NCBI GenBank assembly: GCA_022562495.1
Contig: JADFPE010000011.1
Location: forward strand, 1 to 36,856
Length of the DNA stretch: 36,856 nt
Origin: Acidobacteriota bacterium
GTDB taxonomy: Bacteria; Acidobacteriota; Vicinamibacteria; Vicinamibacterales; UBA8438
Reading direction: 5' to 3'
Shown: positions 16,239 to 23,265 of the stretch, in pieces
Numbering within the stretch: position 1 is the stretch's first letter
Layout of the letters: each line of letters begins with the position of its first letter
The notes under the pieces: generated by a model
The model's input: the letters and a program-made list of their open reading frames with translations, nothing else
The model's database searches: none
Told to the model about the DNA's origin: nothing
Translations under genes and position numbers: made by a program

Positions 16239-18536
16239 CTAGAACCGGAACAGCCGGTTCATCTTGACTACGAAGCCCCGATTCCGCAACTCGGTCCGCC
16301 GATCCGGCAGGAACGGGTCGGTATCGCGGTCCTCGGTGTACACCACGAACAGCTCGCTCCCCGGGGAGTATTCCCAGCGCAATCGAATGTTGGTGCTGAA
16401 GGTGTTGCCGCTGGAGTTGTGTTGCAGCAGCCCGCTGAAGAACATCCGCGGTGTGACGCTGTAGTTCACTCGCACCCGGCTCAGGCTGGTCGTGAAAGCG
16501 CCTTCCGGCAGGTGCACCCAGTTGAACGACAGACTCGGCTCGACCGACAGCTGCGGGGTGACCTCGATCCGGCCCCGGCTGAGCCCGACCGACGTGCTGT
16601 CGCCGCTCCAGAAGCTACCGGTGCGGACTGAGATCGACCCGCTGAGGGGCCGCTGCTGGCCGAACGAGTACGCGGCGCCCACGTCGCGAAAGTCGTAGCC
16701 GCCCACCGGCAGGGTGACACCGGGCGCAATGGTGAAAGAAGTGGTCAGCCGCTCATAGCGGTCGACGGCGGACACCGTGAAGCGGTCACTGTTCTCGAGC
16801 TGGATCTCGAGCTCGACGTCCTGTGTCCGGGTCTCGAGCAGACGGTTGTCGGCCGCCACGATGTAGTCGACACCACCCGACAGGCTGAACCGTCGGACCC
16901 AGTCGATCGACCGGGGCCGCGGGCTGAACCGGCCGGAGGCCGTGGTGCGACGGATGTTGTCCCGGCGCACGAAGCCGATCTCGGGGTTGAAGTTGTCCTC
17001 GATGACGAGATGGCCCAGGTCGAACCCGTAGCGGTCGCCGGCATAGCTGAACCGCCCGAGATAGCTGGCGTCCCGGCCACGTCTGCCGCGGGTGCTGGTC
17101 CGCGCCACATAGCCGAGCAGGTTCACGTCGTCGAAGAACGCGAACCGGCCGTCGAGCCCGTAGACCTGGTTGGACCCGTCGCCGACCAGCGACACCGAGC
17201 GGTTGGTGAAAATGCCGCCGATGGTGCTCCGACGCAGGATATCCCGCTTGACCCGGAGGACGGTAAAGTTGGTGGTCTGGGCCCCGGAGCGCAGCTCGTC
17301 GCCGGTCTGGATGTTCAACGCGCCGACATCGAACGCGCCTACCTTCCCGGTCAGCCGCCCACCGGCCAGAATCGGCACCACGTCGCTGCCCTGTAACCCG
17401 ATACGTCGGCTGAAAAACAGCGTGGGCGTCCCGGCGCCGCCCAGACCGGCTCCCCGCGCGAAGTCGAAGTTGCCGCGACCTTCGAGAAAGAACTCCCGTT
17501 TCTCCGGGAAGAATAGGCTGAACCGCGTCAGGTTCACCTGTTGTTCATCGACCTCGACCTGGGCGAAGTCGGTGTTGTAGGTGAAGTCGGCGGTCAGGTT
17601 CCGCGTCACCCCGTACTTCACGTCGAGCCCGAACTGCCCGTCCAGCGCGTTCCGTGTCGGGGGATCGGCGGTGCTGTCGGTAGTCATACCTCCGATGCCA
17701 TACGGCTTGATCTCGATCTTGCGGCTTCCGGACGGAACCTCGATTCCGACGAGCGACCCCGCCTGCGATACGCGCCACAGCCCGGCGATCACGCTGTTCC
17801 CGCGCGCGGCTGAGATGGGCAACGGCGTCAGATACGACGCCTCGGTCCGCCGCCGGATGATACGCCGCAGCTGGATCCCCCACACCTGGGTCGATGTGGG
17901 CCGGTAGCGCAGCGACTTGAACGGAATCTCGATCTCGACCGTCCAGCCGCCATCAAACCGATCGGTCCGCGAATCCCAGATGGTGTTCCAGTCGGTGTTG
18001 ACCCTCCCGCCCTCGTTCGAGATCGCGAAATCGGAAAACCCTCCGATCGGCGTCACCAGAAACGCCAGGCCGTTGCGCCGGTCGTAGAAGGTGTCGAGCA
18101 TCAGCGAGAACGAGTCGTTCTGCCGAAGCTGAATGACGTCCCGACGCATCTCGTTCGCCACCCACTCGCTCGGCGGGGCGGTGTCGTAGCACCGCGCCGA
18201 GATGTAGATGCTGTCGTCGTCGAACAGGACCCAGACCTCGGTGCGCTCGCTGCCGAGCGCTCCTTCATCCGGCAGCTGCTGGATAAAGTCGGTGATGTAC
18301 TGCACGGTCTCGTAGACCGGTTCGTCGAGCCGGCCATCGATCTGCAGTGGGGCCCTCAGCCGGGTCGCGCGCACCGTGGCCCGGCCCTGCGCGTCGCGGG
18401 AGACCACCTCCGGCGCCACCGGCGGCCGGGGACCCTGCAGCACCGCCAGCACGTCGCTGTCCAGCGGCTGGCCGGCCACTGGAGATCCGAAGACGAGGAC
18501 GAGACCGGCCACGGTCAACTGCTGTTTCGAAGACAC
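16239..18536 (-). CDS. DUF5916 outer-membrane barrel with CBM9-like domain (copy 1)
   Basis: A 765-residue exported protein. After a signal peptide (about residues 1-23) and a short linker, a CBM9-like sugar-binding domain begins at LQIDGRLDEPVYETV and runs for about 180 residues (EVWVLFDDDSIYISARCYD, EIPFKSLRYRP). The rest is DUF5916, predicted to be a membrane beta-barrel, with the family signature DFAQVEVDEQQVNLTRFSLF followed by FPEKREFFLEG. The last residue is Phe in NRLFRF, as expected for the barrel-assembly signal. The start is GTG at 18536, supported by a TATACT box 28 bases upstream; another GTG at about 18575 would overlap that box. The ligand is unknown. Paralogues lie at 23266 and 31595. 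Confidence 0.88.
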   Translation of the reverse strand: MSSKQQLTVAGLVLVFGSPVAGQPLDSDVLAVLQGPRPPVAPEVVSRDAQGRATVRATRLRAPLQIDGRLDEPVYETVQYITDFIQQLPDEGALGSERTEVWVLFDDDSIYISARCYDTAPPSEWVANEMRRDVIQLRQNDSFSLMLDTFYDRRNGLAFLVTPIGGFSDFAISNEGGRVNTDWNTIWDSRTDRFDGGWTVEIEIPFKSLRYRPTSTQVWGIQLRRIIRRRTEASYLTPLPISAARGNSVIAGLWRVSQAGSLVGIEVPSGSRKIEIKPYGIGGMTTDSTADPPTRNALDGQFGLDVKYGVTRNLTADFTYNTDFAQVEVDEQQVNLTRFSLFFPEKREFFLEGRGNFDFARGAGLGGAGTPTLFFSRRIGLQGSDVVPILAGGRLTGKVGAFDVGALNIQTGDELRSGAQTTNFTVLRVKRDILRRSTIGGIFTNRSVSLVGDGSNQVYGLDGRFAFFDDVNLLGYVARTSTRGRRGRDASYLGRFSYAGDRYGFDLGHLVIEDNFNPEIGFVRRDNIRRTTASGRFSPRPRSIDWVRRFSLSGGVDYIVAADNRLLETRTQDVELEIQLENSDRFTVSAVDRYERLTTSFTIAPGVTLPVGGYDFRDVGAAYSFGQQRPLSGSISVRTGSFWSGDSTSVGLSRGRIEVTPQLSVEPSLSFNWVHLPEGAFTTSLSRVRVNYSVTPRMFFSGLLQHNSSGNTFSTNIRLRWEYSPGSELFVVYTEDRDTDPFLPDRRTELRNRGFVVKMNRLFRF

Positions 18537-18563
18537 GCTTGATTGAGCGGCGCGGGGGACGAC

Positions 18564-18569
18564 AGTATA
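18564..18569 (-). promoter_or_regulatory. Candidate -10 box for DUF5916 copy 1
   Basis: TATACT on the minus strand, 28 bases upstream of the GTG at 18536, in the 122-base divergent gap shared with the propeller gene at 18659. No good -35 match is seen at 16-18 bases. It helps decide the start of the DUF5916 gene. Confidence 0.35.
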
Positions 18570-18658
18570 GACTTTCACACAAGACGCGAGTCGACCACAC
18601 CCTGGCCGGTTCAAGCATCGGTCGGCGGTCCGGCCGAGATAACAGGAGGAACGACGAT

Positions 18659-20035
18659 ATGACCCATCGCGTGATGACCCGCCAGATTCGGACACTCGTG
18701 CGGTGTCTCGCGCTTGCCGCATCCGTGTTGTGGACGGCACCGGCGGCGTTTGCGCACGACTGGCCCGAGTGGCGTGGCGCCGGCCGCGCCGGCGTGTGGG
18801 CCGACACCGGGATCGTGCAAGAGCTTCCGGCCGAGTTGAAGGTGAAGTGGCGGGTGCCGATCAACTCGGGGTTTTCCGGTCCCGCTGTCGCCGATGGCCG
18901 GGTGTTCATCACCGACTGGGCACAGGATCCGGCGTCTCGGACGATGGACGGGACCGAGCGGGCGATCGCGCTCGACGAGGACAGCGGCGAGATCTTGTGG
19001 ATCCGCGAATGGCCGACGTCCTATCGCATGCTGATGCAGTCGTACGCGATCGGGCCCCGGGCGACGCCAACGGTCAATGGAGACCGGGTGTATGTGGTGG
19101 GCGCGGCGGGCGATCTGTACTGCCTGGCCGTCGAGACCGGGGAGGTCATCTGGGAGAAGCACTACCTTACCGACTTCGACAGCTTCGTCCCGACCTGGGG
19201 TGTCGCGAGCTCTCCGATCATCGACGGCGACCGGCTGATCACGGTCGTCGGCGGGGAACCGGGCGGGTTGATCATGGCGTTCGACAAGCGGACCGGAGCC
19301 GAGGTCTGGCGGGCACTCGACGTGGTCGGCGAGATGGGTTACGGCCAGCCGATCATCATCGAGGCCGGTGGCGCGCGGCAGCTGATCGTGTGGCACGCGG
19401 CGGCGCTGGTGTCGCTCAACCCGGTCAGTGGCGAGGTCTACTGGGAGGAAGTGTGGGACGCGAGGGGCGGCATGTCGGTGGCCACCCCGGTGCACAGCGG
19501 GAACTACCTGCTGGTCACGCAGTTCTATCTCGGCTCGATGATGATGCAGCTCGACCAGGACCGGCCCGGCGCGACGATGCTCTGGAAAGGCCAGAGCCGC
19601 AGCGAGATGCCGGACCAGACCGACGGCCTGCACGCGCTGATCACCACGCCGCTGATCGAGGGTGACTACATCTACGGCGTCGGCAGCTACGGCGAGCTGC
19701 GGGGGCTGAACGCGCGCACCGGCGAACGGCTGTGGATGAGCGACGAGATGGTCGCGCAGGCACGCTGGGGTGCGGCGTTCATGGTCAAACAGGGCGACCG
19801 GTACTTGGTCGTCAACGACGACGGGTTCCTCATCAATGCCCAGTTCACACCAGAGGGCTATGTCGAGCACGGACGTACCCGGCTCATCGAGCCGACCAGC
19901 AATGCGGGGTACGGGCCTCGCAAAGCCTTCGATCGGCTGGTGAACTGGTCGCACCCGGCGTACGCCAACGGACACATCTTCCACCGGAACGACAACGAGA
20001 TCATCCGCGCGTCTCTGCGGGCGTCGGATTATTAG
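18659..20035 (+). CDS. PQQ-like (WD40-type) beta-propeller protein, exported
   Basis: A 458-residue protein with a signal peptide ending near AAFAH (about residue 32), then DWPEWRGAGRAGVW. It is a close paralogue of 13544-14908 over its full length, for example SRTMDGTERAIALDEDSGEI, YAIGPRATPTVNGDRVYVVG, IMAFDKRTGAEVWRAL and the end YANGHIFHRNDNEIIRASL. Such propellers are periplasmic and of uncertain function. The ATG at 18659 has an ACAGGAGGA ribosome site 8-9 bases upstream. The gene is divergent from DUF5916 copy 1 and is followed by the LDI-like gene 112 bases downstream on the same strand, with a dispersed repeat in between. The two may be co-transcribed. Confidence 0.88.
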   Translation: MTHRVMTRQIRTLVRCLALAASVLWTAPAAFAHDWPEWRGAGRAGVWADTGIVQELPAELKVKWRVPINSGFSGPAVADGRVFITDWAQDPASRTMDGTERAIALDEDSGEILWIREWPTSYRMLMQSYAIGPRATPTVNGDRVYVVGAAGDLYCLAVETGEVIWEKHYLTDFDSFVPTWGVASSPIIDGDRLITVVGGEPGGLIMAFDKRTGAEVWRALDVVGEMGYGQPIIIEAGGARQLIVWHAAALVSLNPVSGEVYWEEVWDARGGMSVATPVHSGNYLLVTQFYLGSMMMQLDQDRPGATMLWKGQSRSEMPDQTDGLHALITTPLIEGDYIYGVGSYGELRGLNARTGERLWMSDEMVAQARWGAAFMVKQGDRYLVVNDDGFLINAQFTPEGYVEHGRTRLIEPTSNAGYGPRKAFDRLVNWSHPAYANGHIFHRNDNEIIRASLRASDY

Positions 20036-20053
20036 AGGTTACCCAAGCAGGGT

Positions 20054-20095
20054 AGAAGTCAGAAGGCAGAAGGCAGCAGAAGCTGGAGGGCTTCG
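20054..20095. repeat. Dispersed repeat, copy 2 (GAAGTCAGAAGG type)
   Basis: AGAAGTCAGAAGGCAGAAGG at 20054-20073, then CAGCAGA, then GGAGGGCTTCG from about 20085. The same elements in the same order are found at 9591-9660. Both copies sit between a propeller gene and the following exported gene. Confidence 0.6.
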
Positions 20096-20147
20096 TCCAC
20101 CCTCAACGTCCTTCCCACGATCTCATCCTCCCGTTGAAAAGGGACTC

Positions 20148-21947
20148 ATGACGGCCAAGCAGGGACACTCGCGGCGTGACTTCGTGAAGCAGGTCGGGGC
20201 AGCGGCCGGCGCGCTGGCCGTGTCGCCCACCGCGGTCGGGGCGGGCACGCAGCAGTCCCCGGTCGAAGTCCCGGAGGACACACCCCGGTCGGTGTTTCCC
20301 ACGCTGAATCGACGGACCCGCGGATGGCTGCGGTTTCTGTGGGACAAGACGACGACGGATGACGACTGGAGCTCGACCGGGGTGCCACACCAGTGGTGGG
20401 ACCGCTACTCCGTCCCGGTCGTGCTCAGCTACGGGCGGTTCGACCTGTCGTTTTCCTCCTACGCACTGCTGCTCATGGCAGACCAGACGCCGGCGTGGCG
20501 CGAGGTCTACACGCAGATTGCCGACGGGCTGGCCAGCCGCTATCCGACCTACTGGGGCGCGATCGACTGGCTGACACAGATTGGCGACGACCCGAAGCGG
20601 GAGAACTATCCACCCCGGGTCATGGGGGGCATCCCCGAGCGGTTGCGCGGGAACTACAACCGGTTCGGCTGGACCGCGAACGGCGTCGAACCCTGGGGAC
20701 TGCAGCCCGACCCTATTGGCGCCGACGGCTACCTCTTTTTTCGCGGCTGGTTCACCCTGCTGCTCTCGATCTACAAGTACGTCTCGGGCGACGACAAGTA
20801 CACCCGGCCGTTCCCGGTGACCGGCTACGGGGACCAGATGTTCGAGTGGGACCACCATCGCATCGCCGAGCAGATGGCGCGACAGTATCAGGCGCATCCG
20901 GAGGGACCGCAGTGCGAGAACACCAAGATCTGGTTCTACTGCAACAGCGCCGGCGGTCTCGGCATGTATCTCTACGACCGGGTGTTCGGCAAACAGACAC
21001 ACCGCGCCTTCCAGAACTTCCTGGAGTATGCCCGAGAGCACTACATGGGCGTCTCGAGCGACGGCAAGCTGGAGTGGATCACCAACTACTACGATCCGAT
21101 CGTCGAGTACAAGGCGAACGGTGGTCCTGGGAGCGGCGCCGCAACCGCGTTCATGGTGCTGCCGCAGAACCGCGAGCTGGCGACGACCATCTACGAGGCC
21201 GCGGCCAACGCGCTGGGCTGGAGCGATCCACAGGTGCCGATTCGCGCGAACGCCACCGGTCTGCTCCTGGCCCGCGCGCTGGGCGACCACACGGCGGTCG
21301 CCCGGCTGCGCGCCGCGGCTGAACGGGAGTACGACCCTCGCTTCTTCGGCGCGCACGACGAGAAGTTCGGCTGGTTTTTCCGGTTGAACGAGGCGTATCC
21401 GCGGGGGCAGCGGAGCGCGACCATGATGGTGTCCGAGGTCGGAAACGACGGTGACTGGATTCGGGCGTTCGAGGCGCCGTACCTGGACAAGTTCGAGGCG
21501 CCGACCGTCGAGGGCATCGACTTTCCCTCGCTCGGGCTGTATCAGGCGTGGAACGACACCGAGAGCGGGACCCTCTATGTCGGCACCTACCCCACGACCC
21601 CCGACCGACGCGGCATCGAGACGACCTGGCGCGTGACCACGCTCCCGAACACGGAGGACGTCTTCATCCTCTGCGACGGCGAGCCGTTCGAGCGGTTCGA
21701 GGTGACCGGCGACGGCACCATCCGGCTCGACACCACCATCGACACCCGGCAGTACCAGATCTTCACCGGGTATCGGGGCCCAGGAGGGCCGCCGACCGCC
21801 CGCCGGGGGCAGCCGCAGGATGGGCGTACGGCCGCTGGACTGGCCGCTGCCCGGCGACCGGCAGACCCCAACCAGACCGGCGCCCACCGCGCAAACCGCC
21901 AGCTTGTACAGGGCGATGCGCCGACCTGTCCCTGCTGCCCGGCGTAG
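20148..21947 (+). CDS. Tat-exported linalool dehydratase/isomerase-like protein
   Basis: A 599-residue protein with a twin-arginine leader (SRRDFVKQVGAAAGALAVS, residues 8-26). The core resembles the linalool dehydratase/isomerase (Ldi) family, an alpha/alpha-barrel. Matching stretches include HQWWDRYSVPVVLSYGRFDL, YPTYWGAIDWL, GYLFFRGWFTLLLSIYKYV and CENTKIWFYCNSAGGLGMYL. Two Cys, C256 and C265, are nine residues apart, as are the two active-site Cys of Ldi; His236-His237 lie where its catalytic His region would fall, though the gap to the Cys pair is shorter than in the enzyme. The known enzyme interconverts myrcene, linalool and geraniol; the substrate here is unknown. The last 60 or so residues are Ala/Arg/Pro-rich and may not be part of the fold. 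It ends 3 bases before the convergent gene at 21951. Confidence 0.65.
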   Translation: MTAKQGHSRRDFVKQVGAAAGALAVSPTAVGAGTQQSPVEVPEDTPRSVFPTLNRRTRGWLRFLWDKTTTDDDWSSTGVPHQWWDRYSVPVVLSYGRFDLSFSSYALLLMADQTPAWREVYTQIADGLASRYPTYWGAIDWLTQIGDDPKRENYPPRVMGGIPERLRGNYNRFGWTANGVEPWGLQPDPIGADGYLFFRGWFTLLLSIYKYVSGDDKYTRPFPVTGYGDQMFEWDHHRIAEQMARQYQAHPEGPQCENTKIWFYCNSAGGLGMYLYDRVFGKQTHRAFQNFLEYAREHYMGVSSDGKLEWITNYYDPIVEYKANGGPGSGAATAFMVLPQNRELATTIYEAAANALGWSDPQVPIRANATGLLLARALGDHTAVARLRAAAEREYDPRFFGAHDEKFGWFFRLNEAYPRGQRSATMMVSEVGNDGDWIRAFEAPYLDKFEAPTVEGIDFPSLGLYQAWNDTESGTLYVGTYPTTPDRRGIETTWRVTTLPNTEDVFILCDGEPFERFEVTGDGTIRLDTTIDTRQYQIFTGYRGPGGPPTARRGQPQDGRTAAGLAAARRPADPNQTGAHRANRQLVQGDAPTCPCCPA

Positions 21948-21950
21948 CAG

Positions 21951-22952
21951 CTATTGCGGCTCCGCGGCCGCCGCCTCCTCGGCACGAGCACCGGAGAGAA
22001 TGCCGGCTATCGCGTAATTCCCTTCGTGGCACGCGTACTCGAATATCGGCTCGTCCGAGTGCTTCAACGGAATCATGAGGGTCCAGGGCTGGGTCCAGGT
22101 GGCCGGGTCGTCGAAGGTGACCACATACTCGATGATGTCTGGCGCGACCCGGGTGAATCGCTCGACGACCCGGACGTTGTCGGTGGCACCGCGGTAGCTG
22201 CCGCGGCTCGAATAGTTGGTCGTTTCCACCACCAGCGTGTCTCCGTCCCAATGCCCGCGTGAGTCGCCGTGCAGCTGGCGCACCGTGGCATCCAGATGTG
22301 GCGAGTCGTCGATCGGGATGACACGCGCGTCGTGGATCAGCTCCTGCATGACGACGACGTGGTCGACCGACTGAAAGATCTGGAAGTAGCTGTTGTACCC
22401 GGCCAACAGATTCGGCACGCCATAGGAGATGCAGCGGTCCAGCAGGCTGCGGCGCTCGTGACTATCCGTCCGCTGCCCGACGGGCCGCGGCTGGTTGCGG
22501 CGCCGCTCGCGCGCCTCCTCCGTGACCGGCGGAATGCGTCCGTTCGGCGGGTCGGTAATCAAGGACGTCCGGTTGTCGAGCTCACGCTCGACCAGCCAGA
22601 ACGAGTTGTAGTTCCCGGTCCCGGCATCGAACTCCCGGAAGTTCGGGTCCTCCAGCACCTGTTGAAACAGGAGGGGACCGAGGAGATTGCCCGCCTGTTC
22701 GTTCGCGTGCAGCTTGGCCGCGCGGGCCTGATACACCGCCAGTTCCTCGTCGGTCAATCTGTCCTTTCCCTCGAACGCCGCAGGGCGCTCCATCGGCGTC
22801 GCCGAGTTGTTCGTCCAGACGCCCTGGAGATCTGGCTGGCCGTCGGCGGTGCGCGGCACCGTCCAGTTCTCCTGAGCCGACACCGTTCCCTGCGCCAGGC
22901 AGACCACCGCCGCAATACTGATCACGAGCCGGCACGGCACTCGACGTCTCAT
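21951..22952 (-). CDS. Secreted protein of unknown function (paralogue of 11382-12419)
   Basis: A 333-residue exported protein; signal peptide to about residue 27 (GTVSAQ). It shares block after block with the protein at 11382-12419: DGQPDLQGVWTNN, LITDPPNGRIPPV, CISYGVPNLLAGYNSYFQIF, VDHVVVMQELIHDARVIPI, RQLHGDSRGHWDGDTLVVET and the end YACHEGNYAIAGILSGARA. Function unknown. The conserved His, Asp and Cys in these blocks could be ligands, but that is speculation. The ATG at 22952 has a GGAGGAGGG ribosome site. A perfect TATAAT at 23017-23012 upstream probably drives it. Stop-to-stop distance to the LDI-like gene is 3 bases. Confidence 0.85.
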   Translation of the reverse strand: MRRRVPCRLVISIAAVVCLAQGTVSAQENWTVPRTADGQPDLQGVWTNNSATPMERPAAFEGKDRLTDEELAVYQARAAKLHANEQAGNLLGPLLFQQVLEDPNFREFDAGTGNYNSFWLVERELDNRTSLITDPPNGRIPPVTEEARERRRNQPRPVGQRTDSHERRSLLDRCISYGVPNLLAGYNSYFQIFQSVDHVVVMQELIHDARVIPIDDSPHLDATVRQLHGDSRGHWDGDTLVVETTNYSSRGSYRGATDNVRVVERFTRVAPDIIEYVVTFDDPATWTQPWTLMIPLKHSDEPIFEYACHEGNYAIAGILSGARAEEAAAAEPQ

Positions 22953-23011
22953 CTCTCACCCTCCTCCTCGCGCGACGGATGTCGCACGGCCACCGCCGTT
23001 CGATGAGCCAC

Positions 23012-23017
23012 ATTATA
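23012..23017 (-). promoter_or_regulatory. -10 box (TATAAT) for the unknown secreted protein at 21951-22952
   Basis: A perfect TATAAT on the minus strand; transcription would start near 23005, giving a leader of about 52 bases. The -35 region is weak (no TTGACA-like hexamer at 16-18 bases). Confidence 0.45.
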
Positions 23018-23155
23018 GCTCCGGGAAGCTCACACAGGTCGGATGTGCCTGTCGTGACGGACGGCTCGCAGTCGCGTGTTCGCGGTAGGATCTATGTGGC
23101 CCGTATCGTAAGTAGGGCCGCATTCGGCCGCCGATGCATTCCGGCAGGGACGCCG

Positions 23156-23185
23156 TTCGGCTTCTGCGCAGCAGGGTCGAATACT
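23156..23185 (+). promoter_or_regulatory. Candidate promoter for DUF5916 copy 2
   Basis: TTCGGC at 23156-23161 and AATACT at 23180-23185 are 18 bases apart. The following bases share ATACTGCCGGTA exactly with the promoter candidate at 91-127. The -35 match is poor. Confidence 0.3.
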
Positions 23186-23265
23186 GCCGGTATGCTCCCT
23201 CCTCGCGCCTTGCGGGGCGGGCGCCTCGACGCCCTCGGTGCGTAATGACACGGACCACTACGGTT

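Larger units (their letters stand above)
22953..23265. other. Divergent intergenic region (promoters only)
   Basis: This 313-base gap lies between divergent exported genes. It contains the -10 box for the minus gene (23012-23017) and a candidate promoter for the plus gene (23156-23185). I see no gene or further repeat. Confidence 0.6.

Noticed and set aside
20103-21887. 594-codon open frame on the minus strand
   Set aside because: Antisense to the Ldi-like gene, no signal peptide or domain, His/Arg/Val-rich shadow composition.
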